Shown: positions 1 through 5,236, counted from the first letter of the stretch. The stretch is 5,334 nt of DNA from Oscillospiraceae bacterium (GCA_017939025.1 JAGBAI010000027.1:1-5334); one strand, 5' to 3'. The notes: generated by a model not told the origin, from the sequence alone. Numbers and translations are program-made.

Positions 1-29
1 AAAACGCCCCGTGCCATCAGACACGGGAC
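1..29 (-). terminator. Intrinsic terminator of rpmB
   Basis: On the minus strand an 8-bp stem (positions 29-22 with 13-6, containing one U-G pair and a CCCGTG/CACGGG core) closes an 8-nt loop and is followed by GTTTT, which runs off the window edge. It begins 20 nt after the rpmB stop codon. The T-tract may continue outside the window, so its strength cannot be fully judged. Confidence 0.8.
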
Positions 30-48
30 ATATTCAAGCCAACAAAGA

Positions 49-264
49 TTATTCCTCCACGTTGGACTTGGTGGGCAGCGCGCGCTGCACGTTGCCACTG
101 CGCAGGCAACGAGTGCACACGTTCATGCGCTGGGGACGACCGTCCACCACCACACGCACATTCTGCACGTTGGGAGCCCACACGCGATTGGTTTTGCGGT
201 TGGAGTGGCTCACATTGTGGCCGCTCATCGCGCCCTTCTCGCATACTTCACAAAACTTGCCCAT
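49..264 (-). CDS. rpmB: 50S ribosomal protein L28 (zinc-ribbon form)
   Basis: This encodes a 71-residue structural protein of the large ribosomal subunit. The sequence has the L28 signature: GHNVSHSNRKTNR (residues 15-27) followed by W29 and the VxVVVDGRPQR strand, then a conserved VCTRCLRSG segment (49-57). Paired cysteines C5-x2-C8 and C50-x2-C53 form the four-cysteine zinc site found in the C+ paralogue group of L28; known C- versions lack them and in some bacteria replace the C+ form under zinc limitation. The ATG at 264 is chosen because AGGAGG (273-278) sits 8 nt upstream. An in-frame TTG directly before it (267) would give one extra Met but a poorer spacing. The gene stands alone with its own promoter (310-338) and terminator (1-29). 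Length and sequence are typical for the family. Confidence 0.97.
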   Translation of the reverse strand: MGKFCEVCEKGAMSGHNVSHSNRKTNRVWAPNVQNVRVVVDGRPQRMNVCTRCLRSGNVQRALPTKSNVEE

Positions 265-273
265 CAATTACAC

Positions 274-286
274 CTCCTAACGGGAG
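274..286 (-). promoter_or_regulatory. Small hairpin over the rpmB ribosome binding site
   Basis: On the transcript CTCC (286-283) can pair with GGAG (277-274) of the Shine-Dalgarno AGGAGG, closing a 5-nt loop. The stem is only 4 bp, so it would be weak. It could modestly damp rpmB translation, but no autoregulatory fold is demonstrated. Confidence 0.25.
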
Positions 287-309
287 TTTGCATGCATAAC
301 AGCCTGACT

Positions 310-338
310 ATTTTATCATGGGACGGGCTATTTGGCAA
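310..338 (-). promoter_or_regulatory. Sigma-A type promoter of rpmB
   Basis: Minus strand: -35 TTGCCA (338-333, 5/6 match), 17-bp spacer, -10 TAAAAT (315-310, 5/6) preceded by TG one base upstream (extended -10). The start of transcription should fall near 302-304, giving a leader of about 40 nt before the ATG at 264. A 15-bp palindrome, CAAGA-GTGAT-TCTTG (336-350), overlaps the -35 element and could be a repressor site. Confidence 0.75.
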
Positions 339-375
339 GAGTGATTCTTGAAAAAACCATTACAAATTTCAAAAA

Positions 376-405
376 TGCAACAAAAGCGTATATATTGCAA
401 CAAAA
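376..405. repeat. 10-bp direct repeat, 20-bp period
   Basis: TGCAACAAAA occurs at 376-385 and again at 396-405, exactly two helical turns apart, in an AT-rich stretch upstream of the rpmB promoter. The same-face spacing fits a protein binding site or an UP-like activating region, but no specific regulator can be named. The 281-470 gap holds no gene that I can see. Confidence 0.4.
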
Positions 406-427
406 AATCACTTTCCCAAATGTGATT
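402..427 (-). terminator. Weak terminator-like hairpin after the methyltransferase gene
   Basis: Minus strand: AATCAC, a bulged A, TTT, loop GGG, AAA, GTGATT form a 9-bp stem with one bulge (427-406), followed by further Ts (TTTTTTG, two of them in the stem). It lies 44 nt past the methyltransferase stop. The stem is poor in GC, so termination may be inefficient and readthrough into rpmB is possible. Confidence 0.35.
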
Positions 428-470
428 CCACGCCAGCCGGCGGGAAAAGCCGCACTCCAGTCCAGCTTCC

Positions 471-1250
471 TCAGCGGGGTTCTCTGGCGATAAACAGGCC
501 GTATTCTTTGGGGATCGTAATCACGCCGTCCACTGCCGTTGCCAGCAGCTTATCCCGCAGCACCTCCCGGGGCCATTCCTTGAGACCGCTGAAGGAAGCC
601 ATGGACAGCACATAATCCACCAGATCCTCCACGTTGGTCACCCGAAGGCCGTCCTCCCGCTGATCCATTTCTACCTGCGCAAAATGCGGTCGCAGAATGT
701 CTGCACCGTTTTGCAGGGAGAAGGGATACTCCTTGCCCTCTTCGATGCCCAGCGTGTTTTCCAGCCACCAGAACACGCCGCCTGCACCCACCGTGGCGCA
801 GATGAAACGCCCCTCCGGTCGGAGCACCCGGGCCACTTCGCTGAGACCCTTGTGAAGATCCGGCACATGGTAGAGCATCATATTGGCAATGACCAGATCA
901 AAGCTGTTATCCTCGAAGGGAATCTGCTGGATATCCACCTGCTGGAACGAAATATTGGGCAGCGCAGGCACATTGCCCATAGCAGTTGCCACCATGCCCG
1001 CGGAAAAATCCGTCAGGATCAGGGACGCGTCCTTCGGCAGCCATTTGGCTGCTTCCCGCCACATGTTGCCCGTTCCGCAACCCAGCTCCAAAACCCGCAT
1101 GCCGGGCTGGATATGATAATGCTCCATGATCCAGTCCCCGAAGGGCTGCTGGTTGGTGGAATACCGCTGATGCAGCGCAATGCGGATGTCCAGTTTGGAG
1201 GAATCATTGTACTGCTGTCGCATGATATCCGGGTTGTTGATGTTAGGCAT
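471..1250 (-). CDS. Class I SAM-dependent methyltransferase, substrate unknown
   Basis: A 259-residue cytosolic protein with a Rossmann-type methyltransferase core (Methyltransf_11/25-like). Motif I is VLELGCGTGNMW (53-64), the glycine-rich SAM loop. The acidic residue after strand 2 is D81 (ILTDFS). Motif II/III is the segment DIQQIPFEDNSFDLVIANM (106-124) followed by YHVPD (127-131), and post-III is LSEVARVLRPEGRF (136-149). The N-terminal RIALHQRYSTNQQPFGDW segment (23-40) is a helical cap commonly seen in small-molecule methyltransferases of Firmicutes. The C-terminal ~100 residues are probably the substrate-determining part and show nothing that identifies a substrate. The start at 1250 is supported by AAGGAGG (1258-1264), 7 nt upstream. 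It lies 107 bp downstream of the flavoprotein gene with what looks like its own promoter, so co-transcription is uncertain. Function beyond methyl transfer is not inferable. Confidence 0.92.
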   Translation of the reverse strand: MPNINNPDIMRQQYNDSSKLDIRIALHQRYSTNQQPFGDWIMEHYHIQPGMRVLELGCGTGNMWREAAKWLPKDASLILTDFSAGMVATAMGNVPALPNISFQQVDIQQIPFEDNSFDLVIANMMLYHVPDLHKGLSEVARVLRPEGRFICATVGAGGVFWWLENTLGIEEGKEYPFSLQNGADILRPHFAQVEMDQREDGLRVTNVEDLVDYVLSMASFSGLKEWPREVLRDKLLATAVDGVITIPKEYGLFIAREPR

Positions 1251-1284
1251 GGGGTCGCCTCCTTACGTATGCTTCACATAAACG

Positions 1285-1313
1285 ATCATACCAGAGAAGC
1301 GGCAGCATGAGAA
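1285..1313 (-). promoter_or_regulatory. Probable promoter of the methyltransferase gene
   Basis: Minus strand: -35 TTCTCA (1313-1308, 4/6), 17-bp spacer, -10 TATGAT (1290-1285, 5/6) with an upstream TG (extended -10, TGGTATGAT). Transcription would start near 1278, leaving a short leader with AAGGAGG. The -35 element lies in the loop of the hairpin at 1299-1323. Confidence 0.5.
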
Positions 1314-1323
1314 GCGCTGCCGC
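1299..1323 (-). terminator. GC-rich hairpin between flavoprotein and methyltransferase genes
   Basis: GCGGCAGC (1323-1316 on the minus strand) pairs perfectly with GCTGCCGC (1306-1299), 8 bp with a 9-nt loop, 34 nt after the flavoprotein stop. The following bases are TTCTCT, so the T-tract is poor. It may be a weak terminator of the upstream gene or, since it brackets the next promoter's -35, an operator. Confidence 0.4.
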
Positions 1324-1357
1324 AGGATTGTTACAAATCTGCTATTCATGCAGGGAT

Positions 1358-1906
1358 TCACACCAGCTGCTGTCCCACCTGATAAGCCTCCGCCAGCAGA
1401 CTTTCTTCCAACCGATACTGCGGATCCACCGTGCCCGCAATCAAGAATGAACGGATCAGCTCCCAGCCATAGCCGCCGATAAGGCCATTGACGCTGTCGA
1501 TGGCGCCCTGCATCACAGCAGGATCTGCCTTGGCCTGTGCGAAGATGGTCACCGCCTTTTTTCCGGGAAAGCGGGGCGAAAAGTCCTTCTGAAACATGGG
1601 ATACATCCGGTCCAGCCAGATCTTTCCCTGCCCGCTGATCTGCCCGAAATACAGCGGAAACGTCGCCACCACCGCGCATGCCTCCCGGATGTCCCCATAC
1701 ATGGGCTGGAGCACGTCCTGCTGGGCGCAGGCATCATGCTTCCGGCAATAGAAGCAGCCCTGACAGCCCTTGATGCCATCGGCGTTCAGGTCATAGACCA
1801 CCACCTCCGCACCAGCTGCCTCGGCTCCCGCCAGCAGCCGGTCCATCAGCTGCCGGGAAAAACCCTCTTTGCGGGGACTGCCGGCAAAAGCAACGATTTT
1901 CTTCAT
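1358..1906 (-). CDS. Flavodoxin-fold NAD(P)H-dependent FMN reductase / iron-sulfur flavoprotein-like
   Basis: A 182-residue cytosolic protein of the FMN_red / flavodoxin-like family. The N-terminus MKKIVAFAGSPRKEGFS carries the GSPRKxG(F/N)S phosphate loop (9-17) that binds FMN. Residues 84-103 (PLYFGQISGQGKIWLDRMYP) are the typical second flavin-binding segment (PxYF...K...DR). Between them lies a cysteine cluster, C48-x2-C51-x2-C54-x5-C60. This matches the compact CX2CX2CX4-7C pattern of archaeal and clostridial iron-sulfur flavoproteins that hold a 4Fe-4S cluster, though many relatives with partial clusters are simply called NAD(P)H oxidoreductases. The start at 1906 is chosen over in-frame upstream codons (frame open to 2011) because AGGAGG (1914-1919) lies 7 nt upstream and the flavin loop then begins at residue 9 as usual; upstream codons would also cover the promoter. 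Probably a redox or quinone/nitro-compound detoxifying enzyme, possibly redox-induced through the repeats upstream; its substrate is not known. Confidence 0.9.
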   Translation of the reverse strand: MKKIVAFAGSPRKEGFSRQLMDRLLAGAEAAGAEVVVYDLNADGIKGCQGCFYCRKHDACAQQDVLQPMYGDIREACAVVATFPLYFGQISGQGKIWLDRMYPMFQKDFSPRFPGKKAVTIFAQAKADPAVMQGAIDSVNGLIGGYGWELIRSFLIAGTVDPQYRLEESLLAEAYQVGQQLV

Positions 1907-1960
1907 GGAAACCCCTCCTGTGGCGTGATTTGATTTGGTGCTGGGCAATGATTTGCAATC

Positions 1961-1989
1961 ATTATAGCATGAAATGGTAGTGTAGCCAA
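1961..1989 (-). promoter_or_regulatory. Sigma-A promoter of the flavoprotein gene
   Basis: Minus strand: -35 TTGGCT (1989-1984, 4/6), 17-bp spacer, perfect -10 TATAAT (1966-1961) with an extended TG (TGCTATAAT). Expected transcription start is near 1954, giving a ~48-nt leader. The repeat at 1969-2010 overlaps the -35 and the spacer. Confidence 0.75.
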
Positions 1990-2010
1990 TCATGAAGGGT
2001 AGTGTAGTCA
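1969..2010 (-). repeat. Duplicated ~22-bp motif overlapping a promoter (candidate operator)
   Basis: On the minus strand two copies follow each other: TGACTACACTACC then CTTCATG (from 2010), and TGGCTACACTACC then ATTTCATG (from 1988). The exact core CTACACTACC occurs at 2007-1998 and 1985-1976, 22 bp apart, on about the same face of the helix. The second copy overlaps the -35 hexamer and spacer, the arrangement expected of a repressor site. No regulator gene is in the window; HxlR- or TetR-type redox regulators often control such flavoproteins, but the site does not identify one. Confidence 0.55.
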
Positions 2011-2023
2011 TTTAGATATAGAA

Positions 2024-2053
2024 AAACTCCTCCAGCGATTGCTGAAGGAGTTT
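2024..2053 (-). terminator. Intrinsic terminator of the VTC-DUF4956-CotH operon
   Basis: Minus strand: AAACTCCTTCAGC (2053-2041) pairs with GCTGGAGGAGTTT (2036-2024), 13 positions with one mismatch, loop AATC, followed by TTCTATAT. It lies 34 nt past the CotH stop codon and separates the operon from the flavoprotein promoter. A smaller hairpin (2071-2086) sits between it and the stop codon. Confidence 0.88.
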
Positions 2054-2070
2054 GGTGCATAGGTGGCACT

Positions 2071-2086
2071 ACCGTCATCCGACGGT
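2071..2086 (-). repeat. 6-bp hairpin just after the CotH stop codon
   Basis: ACCGTC (2071-2076) and GACGGT (2081-2086) form a perfect 6-bp inverted repeat around a 4-nt loop, 1 nt beyond the stop codon at 2088-2090. There is no T-tract directly after it. It could stabilise the mRNA 3' end. Confidence 0.4.
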
Positions 2087-2087
2087 T

Positions 2088-3734
2088 TCACTGAAATTGA
2101 TGGATGTATTGATCCATATAGCCTACCCGTTCTTTTACATAGTCGATAAAGTCCGAGCAACCCATTCGGTACGCCGGTCTTTCTTCCTCGGGGAGCAACA
2201 TATACCATCGGTTGAAGTCACGGTCATAGGCGCCCGAAGAGAAAACATTCTCCTCACAGGATTGCAGCATCTGCACCAGATGATCCTCTGACCATCCATC
2301 CTGCCGCAAATTCCAGTATTTCTGGCGCAGCCTTTCTACAATCTGCTTGTCGCCAAACTGCTTCAATTGCAGCACAATACTGCTTGGCAGTTCAACGTTG
2401 AGCTTTGGATCCATCACCTCGATATCGCTGAAGCCAAAACCCCAGGTGCGATCCATATCCCATGGCGTATAGAGCATGCAGTATTCACCGTTGGCTTTTT
2501 GTTTTGCTGCAATGTAGAAATTATAAATGCCCAGCTCGCCCTTTGCATGATCCACGCCCTGAATCAAATTCACAAAGAGCAAAACATCCAGCGCATTCTC
2601 CACATCGGCAATCTCATAGAGTTTCAGCGCTTCTTCCGCCTTGGCGTACAGCAGTGTATTGAAGTAAGCTCGCAAAGGCGCATGGTTGGGATGCGCCATA
2701 TCGCCGCCTTCATATTTATAGGCAAGCCACAGCGGCATCAGCTCGGAACCGTCCTGTTTTTGATCCTTCCTGCCAAGATCCACTTGATATTCAGAAACAG
2801 AGAAATTCTTTTTGTACAGATGCTCTCCCTCACCCAGCTCAAGCTGCTTTGCATCAATGGGATGGCACATGGCATAGATACCCCAATAATAATCCGCGAT
2901 AAAAAGCTCTACATAACGGTACTGGGTTCCATTGACCACACCGAATGAATTATCCTCTGCACAGGTGGAATACCAGAGATTGGTGGAAAAAACCTCTCTG
3001 ACTTTCAGCGCATCGTTGTACTGCCCCTTGATAATCCAGTCGTCATCCATTCGCATGCCGAGCAAAGACAATGGATTGTTGCGCATGTTATTGCCCAGGG
3101 ATTGTGTACGCAAAGACAGCCGGTAATCATTTTTCGGATAGCTTCTGCTGTTGCGTCCACGGATATGGGCCTCTGCCGCCGAACAGACCTGCCGGTTAAT
3201 GGCTTCCTCCCGGTTATCAAACAAACGAATATCCACCGCCACCGCTTCATCCTTGATGGAGAAGGGCGAGGCATCCAAGACAATCTCCAATACGGGCAGC
3301 GTTGTACACTTCAGTTGATAGACAGCGTAGCGATCATCCGTATAGATCAGGGTTCGGATCGGACGGTTGTTGCGGATCAAATCGTCCGTAATGGCTTCCC
3401 CGCAAAAGGCAATCTTCGCATTCTCGCCGTAGCAGAACACCTCCACCGAAGGATCGTATGCCTGCGCATCCCCCTCGATCAGGGAGTAAAGCAGCATATT
3501 TTCCATTCGATCAAAAGGCACCTTATAGCCATTCAGATACAGCGCATCTGCCATCTGAATTTCAGAGGGTTCCTCCGGTGACCATTCCGTTCGAGTCGCG
3601 ATGATCTGATCCCACGTTTCCTCGTCTATATACAGGGAAGAAAGCTTCGCCCGGCCTTCTCCGGCAAACACTACCAGCGTCAGCACAATACAGCACACCA
3701 GCAGCAACAGAAGAGAAATCGCCTTTTTGAACAT
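2088..3734 (-). CDS. CotH-family kinase, secreted or membrane-anchored
   Basis: A 548-residue protein. Residues 1-4 are charged (MFKK), 5-24 form one hydrophobic segment, and VFA-G (22-25) could be a signal peptidase site; there is no good lipobox, so it is either anchored by one N-terminal helix or secreted, with the catalytic part outside. CotH motifs appear in order: IRGRNSRSYPKNDYRLSL (191-208), LLGMRMDDDWIIKGQYND (224-241), VELFIADYYWGIYAM (275-289), LYKKN (306-310), DHAKGELGIYNFY (395-407), and PWDMDRTWGFG (424-434), whose acidic residues D426 and D428 match the metal/ATP site region of the family. Bacillus CotH is an atypical protein kinase acting on spore coat proteins; this longer relative has about 190 extra N-terminal residues and probably another target. 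The start has GGAGA 6 nt upstream and follows the DUF4956 stop by 12 nt, so it is the last gene of the operon. Substrate unknown. Confidence 0.9.
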   Translation of the reverse strand: MFKKAISLLLLLVCCIVLTLVVFAGEGRAKLSSLYIDEETWDQIIATRTEWSPEEPSEIQMADALYLNGYKVPFDRMENMLLYSLIEGDAQAYDPSVEVFCYGENAKIAFCGEAITDDLIRNNRPIRTLIYTDDRYAVYQLKCTTLPVLEIVLDASPFSIKDEAVAVDIRLFDNREEAINRQVCSAAEAHIRGRNSRSYPKNDYRLSLRTQSLGNNMRNNPLSLLGMRMDDDWIIKGQYNDALKVREVFSTNLWYSTCAEDNSFGVVNGTQYRYVELFIADYYWGIYAMCHPIDAKQLELGEGEHLYKKNFSVSEYQVDLGRKDQKQDGSELMPLWLAYKYEGGDMAHPNHAPLRAYFNTLLYAKAEEALKLYEIADVENALDVLLFVNLIQGVDHAKGELGIYNFYIAAKQKANGEYCMLYTPWDMDRTWGFGFSDIEVMDPKLNVELPSSIVLQLKQFGDKQIVERLRQKYWNLRQDGWSEDHLVQMLQSCEENVFSSGAYDRDFNRWYMLLPEEERPAYRMGCSDFIDYVKERVGYMDQYIHQFQ

Positions 3735-3746
3735 GATGATTCTCCG

Positions 3747-4427
3747 TCAAACAATATCCTCGTTGTCAAACTCGATCAAAGAGAAACGGCGGATGCCCTC
3801 CACGCCATTCAACGCCTCGGTCAGCTTTTCCGGATTCCGTGTAAACAGCATGATAATATAGTCTACACCGGAAGAAGTAAAGTTGCGGCTCTTGATACGC
3901 AGTTTACGGGCCTGATTCCCGATCGCCGCAACAATTGTGCTCTCCATCTGCTTCTCACAGTTCACAACCAGCGTATAAGCCCCTTTGCCCAGACGGAGGT
4001 TTTCCCAGACCAACAGGATGACCGCAACAAAAACAGACGTGAGCACTGCCACCATATAAAGCTGGCAGCCTGCCATGATCCCCAGATGAATGGACCAGAG
4101 AATATACACCATATCCACCGGATCCTTGACCGCCGTACGGAAGCGGATGATCGCCAATGCGCCAATGGTACCCAGCGTGATCACAATATTGCTCTGGAGG
4201 CAGAGAATGATGGTACAAATAAAGGAAGGAATCACGGCAAGGCAGATATTCAGCGACTTATTATACAGCGCACGATGGGACACGATCCGGTAAACCAGAA
4301 AGATAAACGCCGACATCGCCACCGTGAACAGCAACACCGCCAAAAGCTGGGCATCCGGAATCACATCGGATTGCAAGCCTTTGGAGAAAAACGACCAGAT
4401 ATTCATGAAAAAGCCTTTGATATTCAC
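3747..4427 (-). CDS. DUF4956 family membrane protein
   Basis: A 226-residue integral membrane protein. Hydrophobic segments lie at about 28-49, 59-78, 80-95 and a long stretch 105-141 that may be two helices. The family hallmark is the block GALAIIRFRTAVKDPVD (89-105) followed by HLGIMAG (114-120), where R95 and R97 in a membrane-proximal loop could contact phosphate groups. Residues ~150-226 form a soluble domain with an alternating strand-helix pattern, probably cytosolic and ferredoxin-like. The start is GTG at 4427: AGGAGG (4436-4441) is 8 nt upstream and the GTG overlaps the TGA of the VTC gene (GTGA), implying translational coupling. An ATG at codon 8 (4406) has only a weak AAAGG before it. 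DUF4956 genes typically sit beside VTC-domain and CotH genes, as here, but the biochemical role is not established. A channel or scaffold for polyphosphate is an inference. Confidence 0.9.
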   Translation of the reverse strand: MNIKGFFMNIWSFFSKGLQSDVIPDAQLLAVLLFTVAMSAFIFLVYRIVSHRALYNKSLNICLAVIPSFICTIILCLQSNIVITLGTIGALAIIRFRTAVKDPVDMVYILWSIHLGIMAGCQLYMVAVLTSVFVAVILLVWENLRLGKGAYTLVVNCEKQMESTIVAAIGNQARKLRIKSRNFTSSGVDYIIMLFTRNPEKLTEALNGVEGIRRFSLIEFDNEDIV

Positions 4428-5125
4428 GATGACATCCTCCTGTATTTCTCAAACCCGAGAAAGTATTTTGAAAAGGAACGCTGCTGCAATTGGCTTTCGT
4501 AGAGACACTGTTTGATATATGCAGGCAAAATATCGTCAAACTTTACCTCCAGCACATGGAGGTCTTTGCGCATCAGTGGCTCGCGCAAATAGTCGCCCGT
4601 CAAAAACCTGTCCAGCTGCCGTGAAACGGAGATGTTGTAATCCATGGTAATACGAACGTTGGTGGTTGGCTCAACATAAGCCACTCTTTCGTAATCCACA
4701 ATAAGCCGCGGCGTAAAGTGACGGGTGAGGATATCCATGGAAAAACGCTGAAGCAATGGTTGCGTACTGTCGTACAGATAGTCGCTCACATCCCCCTCCG
4801 TCAGCGCCCGGTAGGTCTCCCTTGTCAGCAGGCAGGACTCCTTGTTGCCGCAGCCATCGCGCTTTTCCTTGCGCTCCAGCCGGAGAAAGGAGGGATCATC
4901 ATTATAGTAACGGATGCGATACTTGAAACGCTCCGCCTCGCCAGCTTCCGTAGCCCAAGCGCAAGTATTCCGCAAATCATCGAAATACAGACTATGGATG
5001 TGGTATCTTCCCTGATTGTCGGTATGCTGATCCTTTTCCAGCAGCGCCGAGAGTTTTGCTTCTATTCGGGCAAGCTCAGCATTTGTACAGCAATACTTCC
5101 ATTCGTTACGGTATTTTTTCTTCAT
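4424..5125 (-). CDS. VTC-domain polyphosphate polymerase
   Basis: A 233-residue soluble protein consisting of one VTC domain, the triphosphate-tunnel fold that in yeast Vtc4 makes polyphosphate from ATP. Tunnel-lining basic strands are visible: RNEWKY (6-11), KYRIRYY (68-74, with R70 and R72), LRLERKEKRDG (81-91) with K95 following, RLIVDYERVAYV (140-151), VRITMDYNI (157-165), and VLEVKFDDILP (191-201), where E193 is the expected metal-binding acid and K195 a tunnel base. QRSFSKYFLGFEKYR (215-229) is the usual C-terminal motif. No SPX domain or membrane segment is present, unlike yeast VTC, so regulation must differ and membrane contact would come through the DUF4956 partner. The ATG at 5125 fits the family N-terminus, but its Shine-Dalgarno is unusually far away (see 5126-5151). 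First gene of the operon; its TGA overlaps the next start. Polymerase activity is inferred from the fold, not shown. Confidence 0.9.
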   Translation of the reverse strand: MKKKYRNEWKYCCTNAELARIEAKLSALLEKDQHTDNQGRYHIHSLYFDDLRNTCAWATEAGEAERFKYRIRYYNDDPSFLRLERKEKRDGCGNKESCLLTRETYRALTEGDVSDYLYDSTQPLLQRFSMDILTRHFTPRLIVDYERVAYVEPTTNVRITMDYNISVSRQLDRFLTGDYLREPLMRKDLHVLEVKFDDILPAYIKQCLYESQLQQRSFSKYFLGFEKYRRMSS

Positions 5126-5151
5126 CAGGTATTCCCGAAGCGGGCCTCCTT
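5126..5151 (-). promoter_or_regulatory. Distant Shine-Dalgarno with intervening hairpin (VTC gene)
   Basis: AAGGAGG (5151-5145) is the only strong ribosome binding site, but it ends 19 nt before the ATG at 5125. The 11 nt directly after it, CCCG-CTT-CGGG (5144-5134), can fold into a tight 4-bp hairpin, leaving 8 nt (5133-5126), a normal spacing. No ATG, GTG or TTG in frame lies between. A weak GGGA nearer the start is the alternative. Confidence 0.5.
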
Positions 5152-5168
5152 CAAAGGGTAAAAAGGAA

Positions 5169-5197
5169 AAACGCCTTCAGATGTTCTGAAGGCGTTT
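5169..5197 (-). terminator. tRNA terminator in the leader of the VTC operon
   Basis: Minus strand: AAACGCCTTCAGA (5197-5185), loop ACA, TCTGAAGGCGTTT (5181-5169), a perfect 13-bp stem followed by TTCCTTTTT. It starts on the last base of the tRNA CCA and ends 43 nt before the VTC start. Only ~17 nt separate it from the ribosome binding site, so any transcript of the operon from further upstream must read through it. Confidence 0.88.
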
Positions 5198-5224
5198 GGT
5201 GCGGGAAACAGGACTTGAACCTCT
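5197..5224 (-). pseudogene. 3' fragment of a tRNA gene (probably tRNA-Leu), candidate att site
   Basis: On the minus strand the sequence matches the T-arm and acceptor end of a tRNA: GGTTCAAGTCC (T-stem end and T-loop, 5221-5211), 3' acceptor strand TTCCCGC (5207-5201), discriminator A (5200) and encoded CCA (5199-5197). Four of five T-stem pairs form; the pair at tRNA positions 50-64 is G-G, suggesting that tRNA homology ends there. A full gene would need GCGGGAA about 60-80 nt upstream, which is absent, and no D-arm or anticodon arm can be drawn. The CCCGCACCA end is typical of tRNA-Leu in Firmicutes. A retained 3' end plus terminator with an unrelated 5' side is what site-specific integration into a tRNA leaves at one junction. 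Confidence 0.65.
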
Positions 5225-5236
5225 TACCACAAGCCT

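Noticed and set aside
265..267. TTG as the start of rpmB
   Set aside because: The adjacent ATG at 264 has better spacing to AGGAGG and gives the usual L28 N-terminus.
289..296. Palindrome TGCATGCA in the rpmB leader
   Set aside because: Only 8 bp, flanks do not extend the symmetry; expected by chance.
436..453. GCGG/CCGC hairpin after the methyltransferase gene
   Set aside because: A 4-bp stem without a T-tract; too weak to call a terminator.
684..1310. 208-codon open frame on the plus strand
   Set aside because: Antisense to the methyltransferase, which has full motifs and a good ribosome binding site; the product has no recognisable domain.
1907..2011. N-terminal extension of the flavoprotein to 217 residues
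   Set aside because: It would cover the promoter and leader, and the flavin loop would no longer be near the N-terminus; AGGAGG supports 1906.
2367..2948. 193-codon open frame on the plus strand
   Set aside because: Lies antisense within the CotH gene and shows no domain or plausible ribosome binding site.
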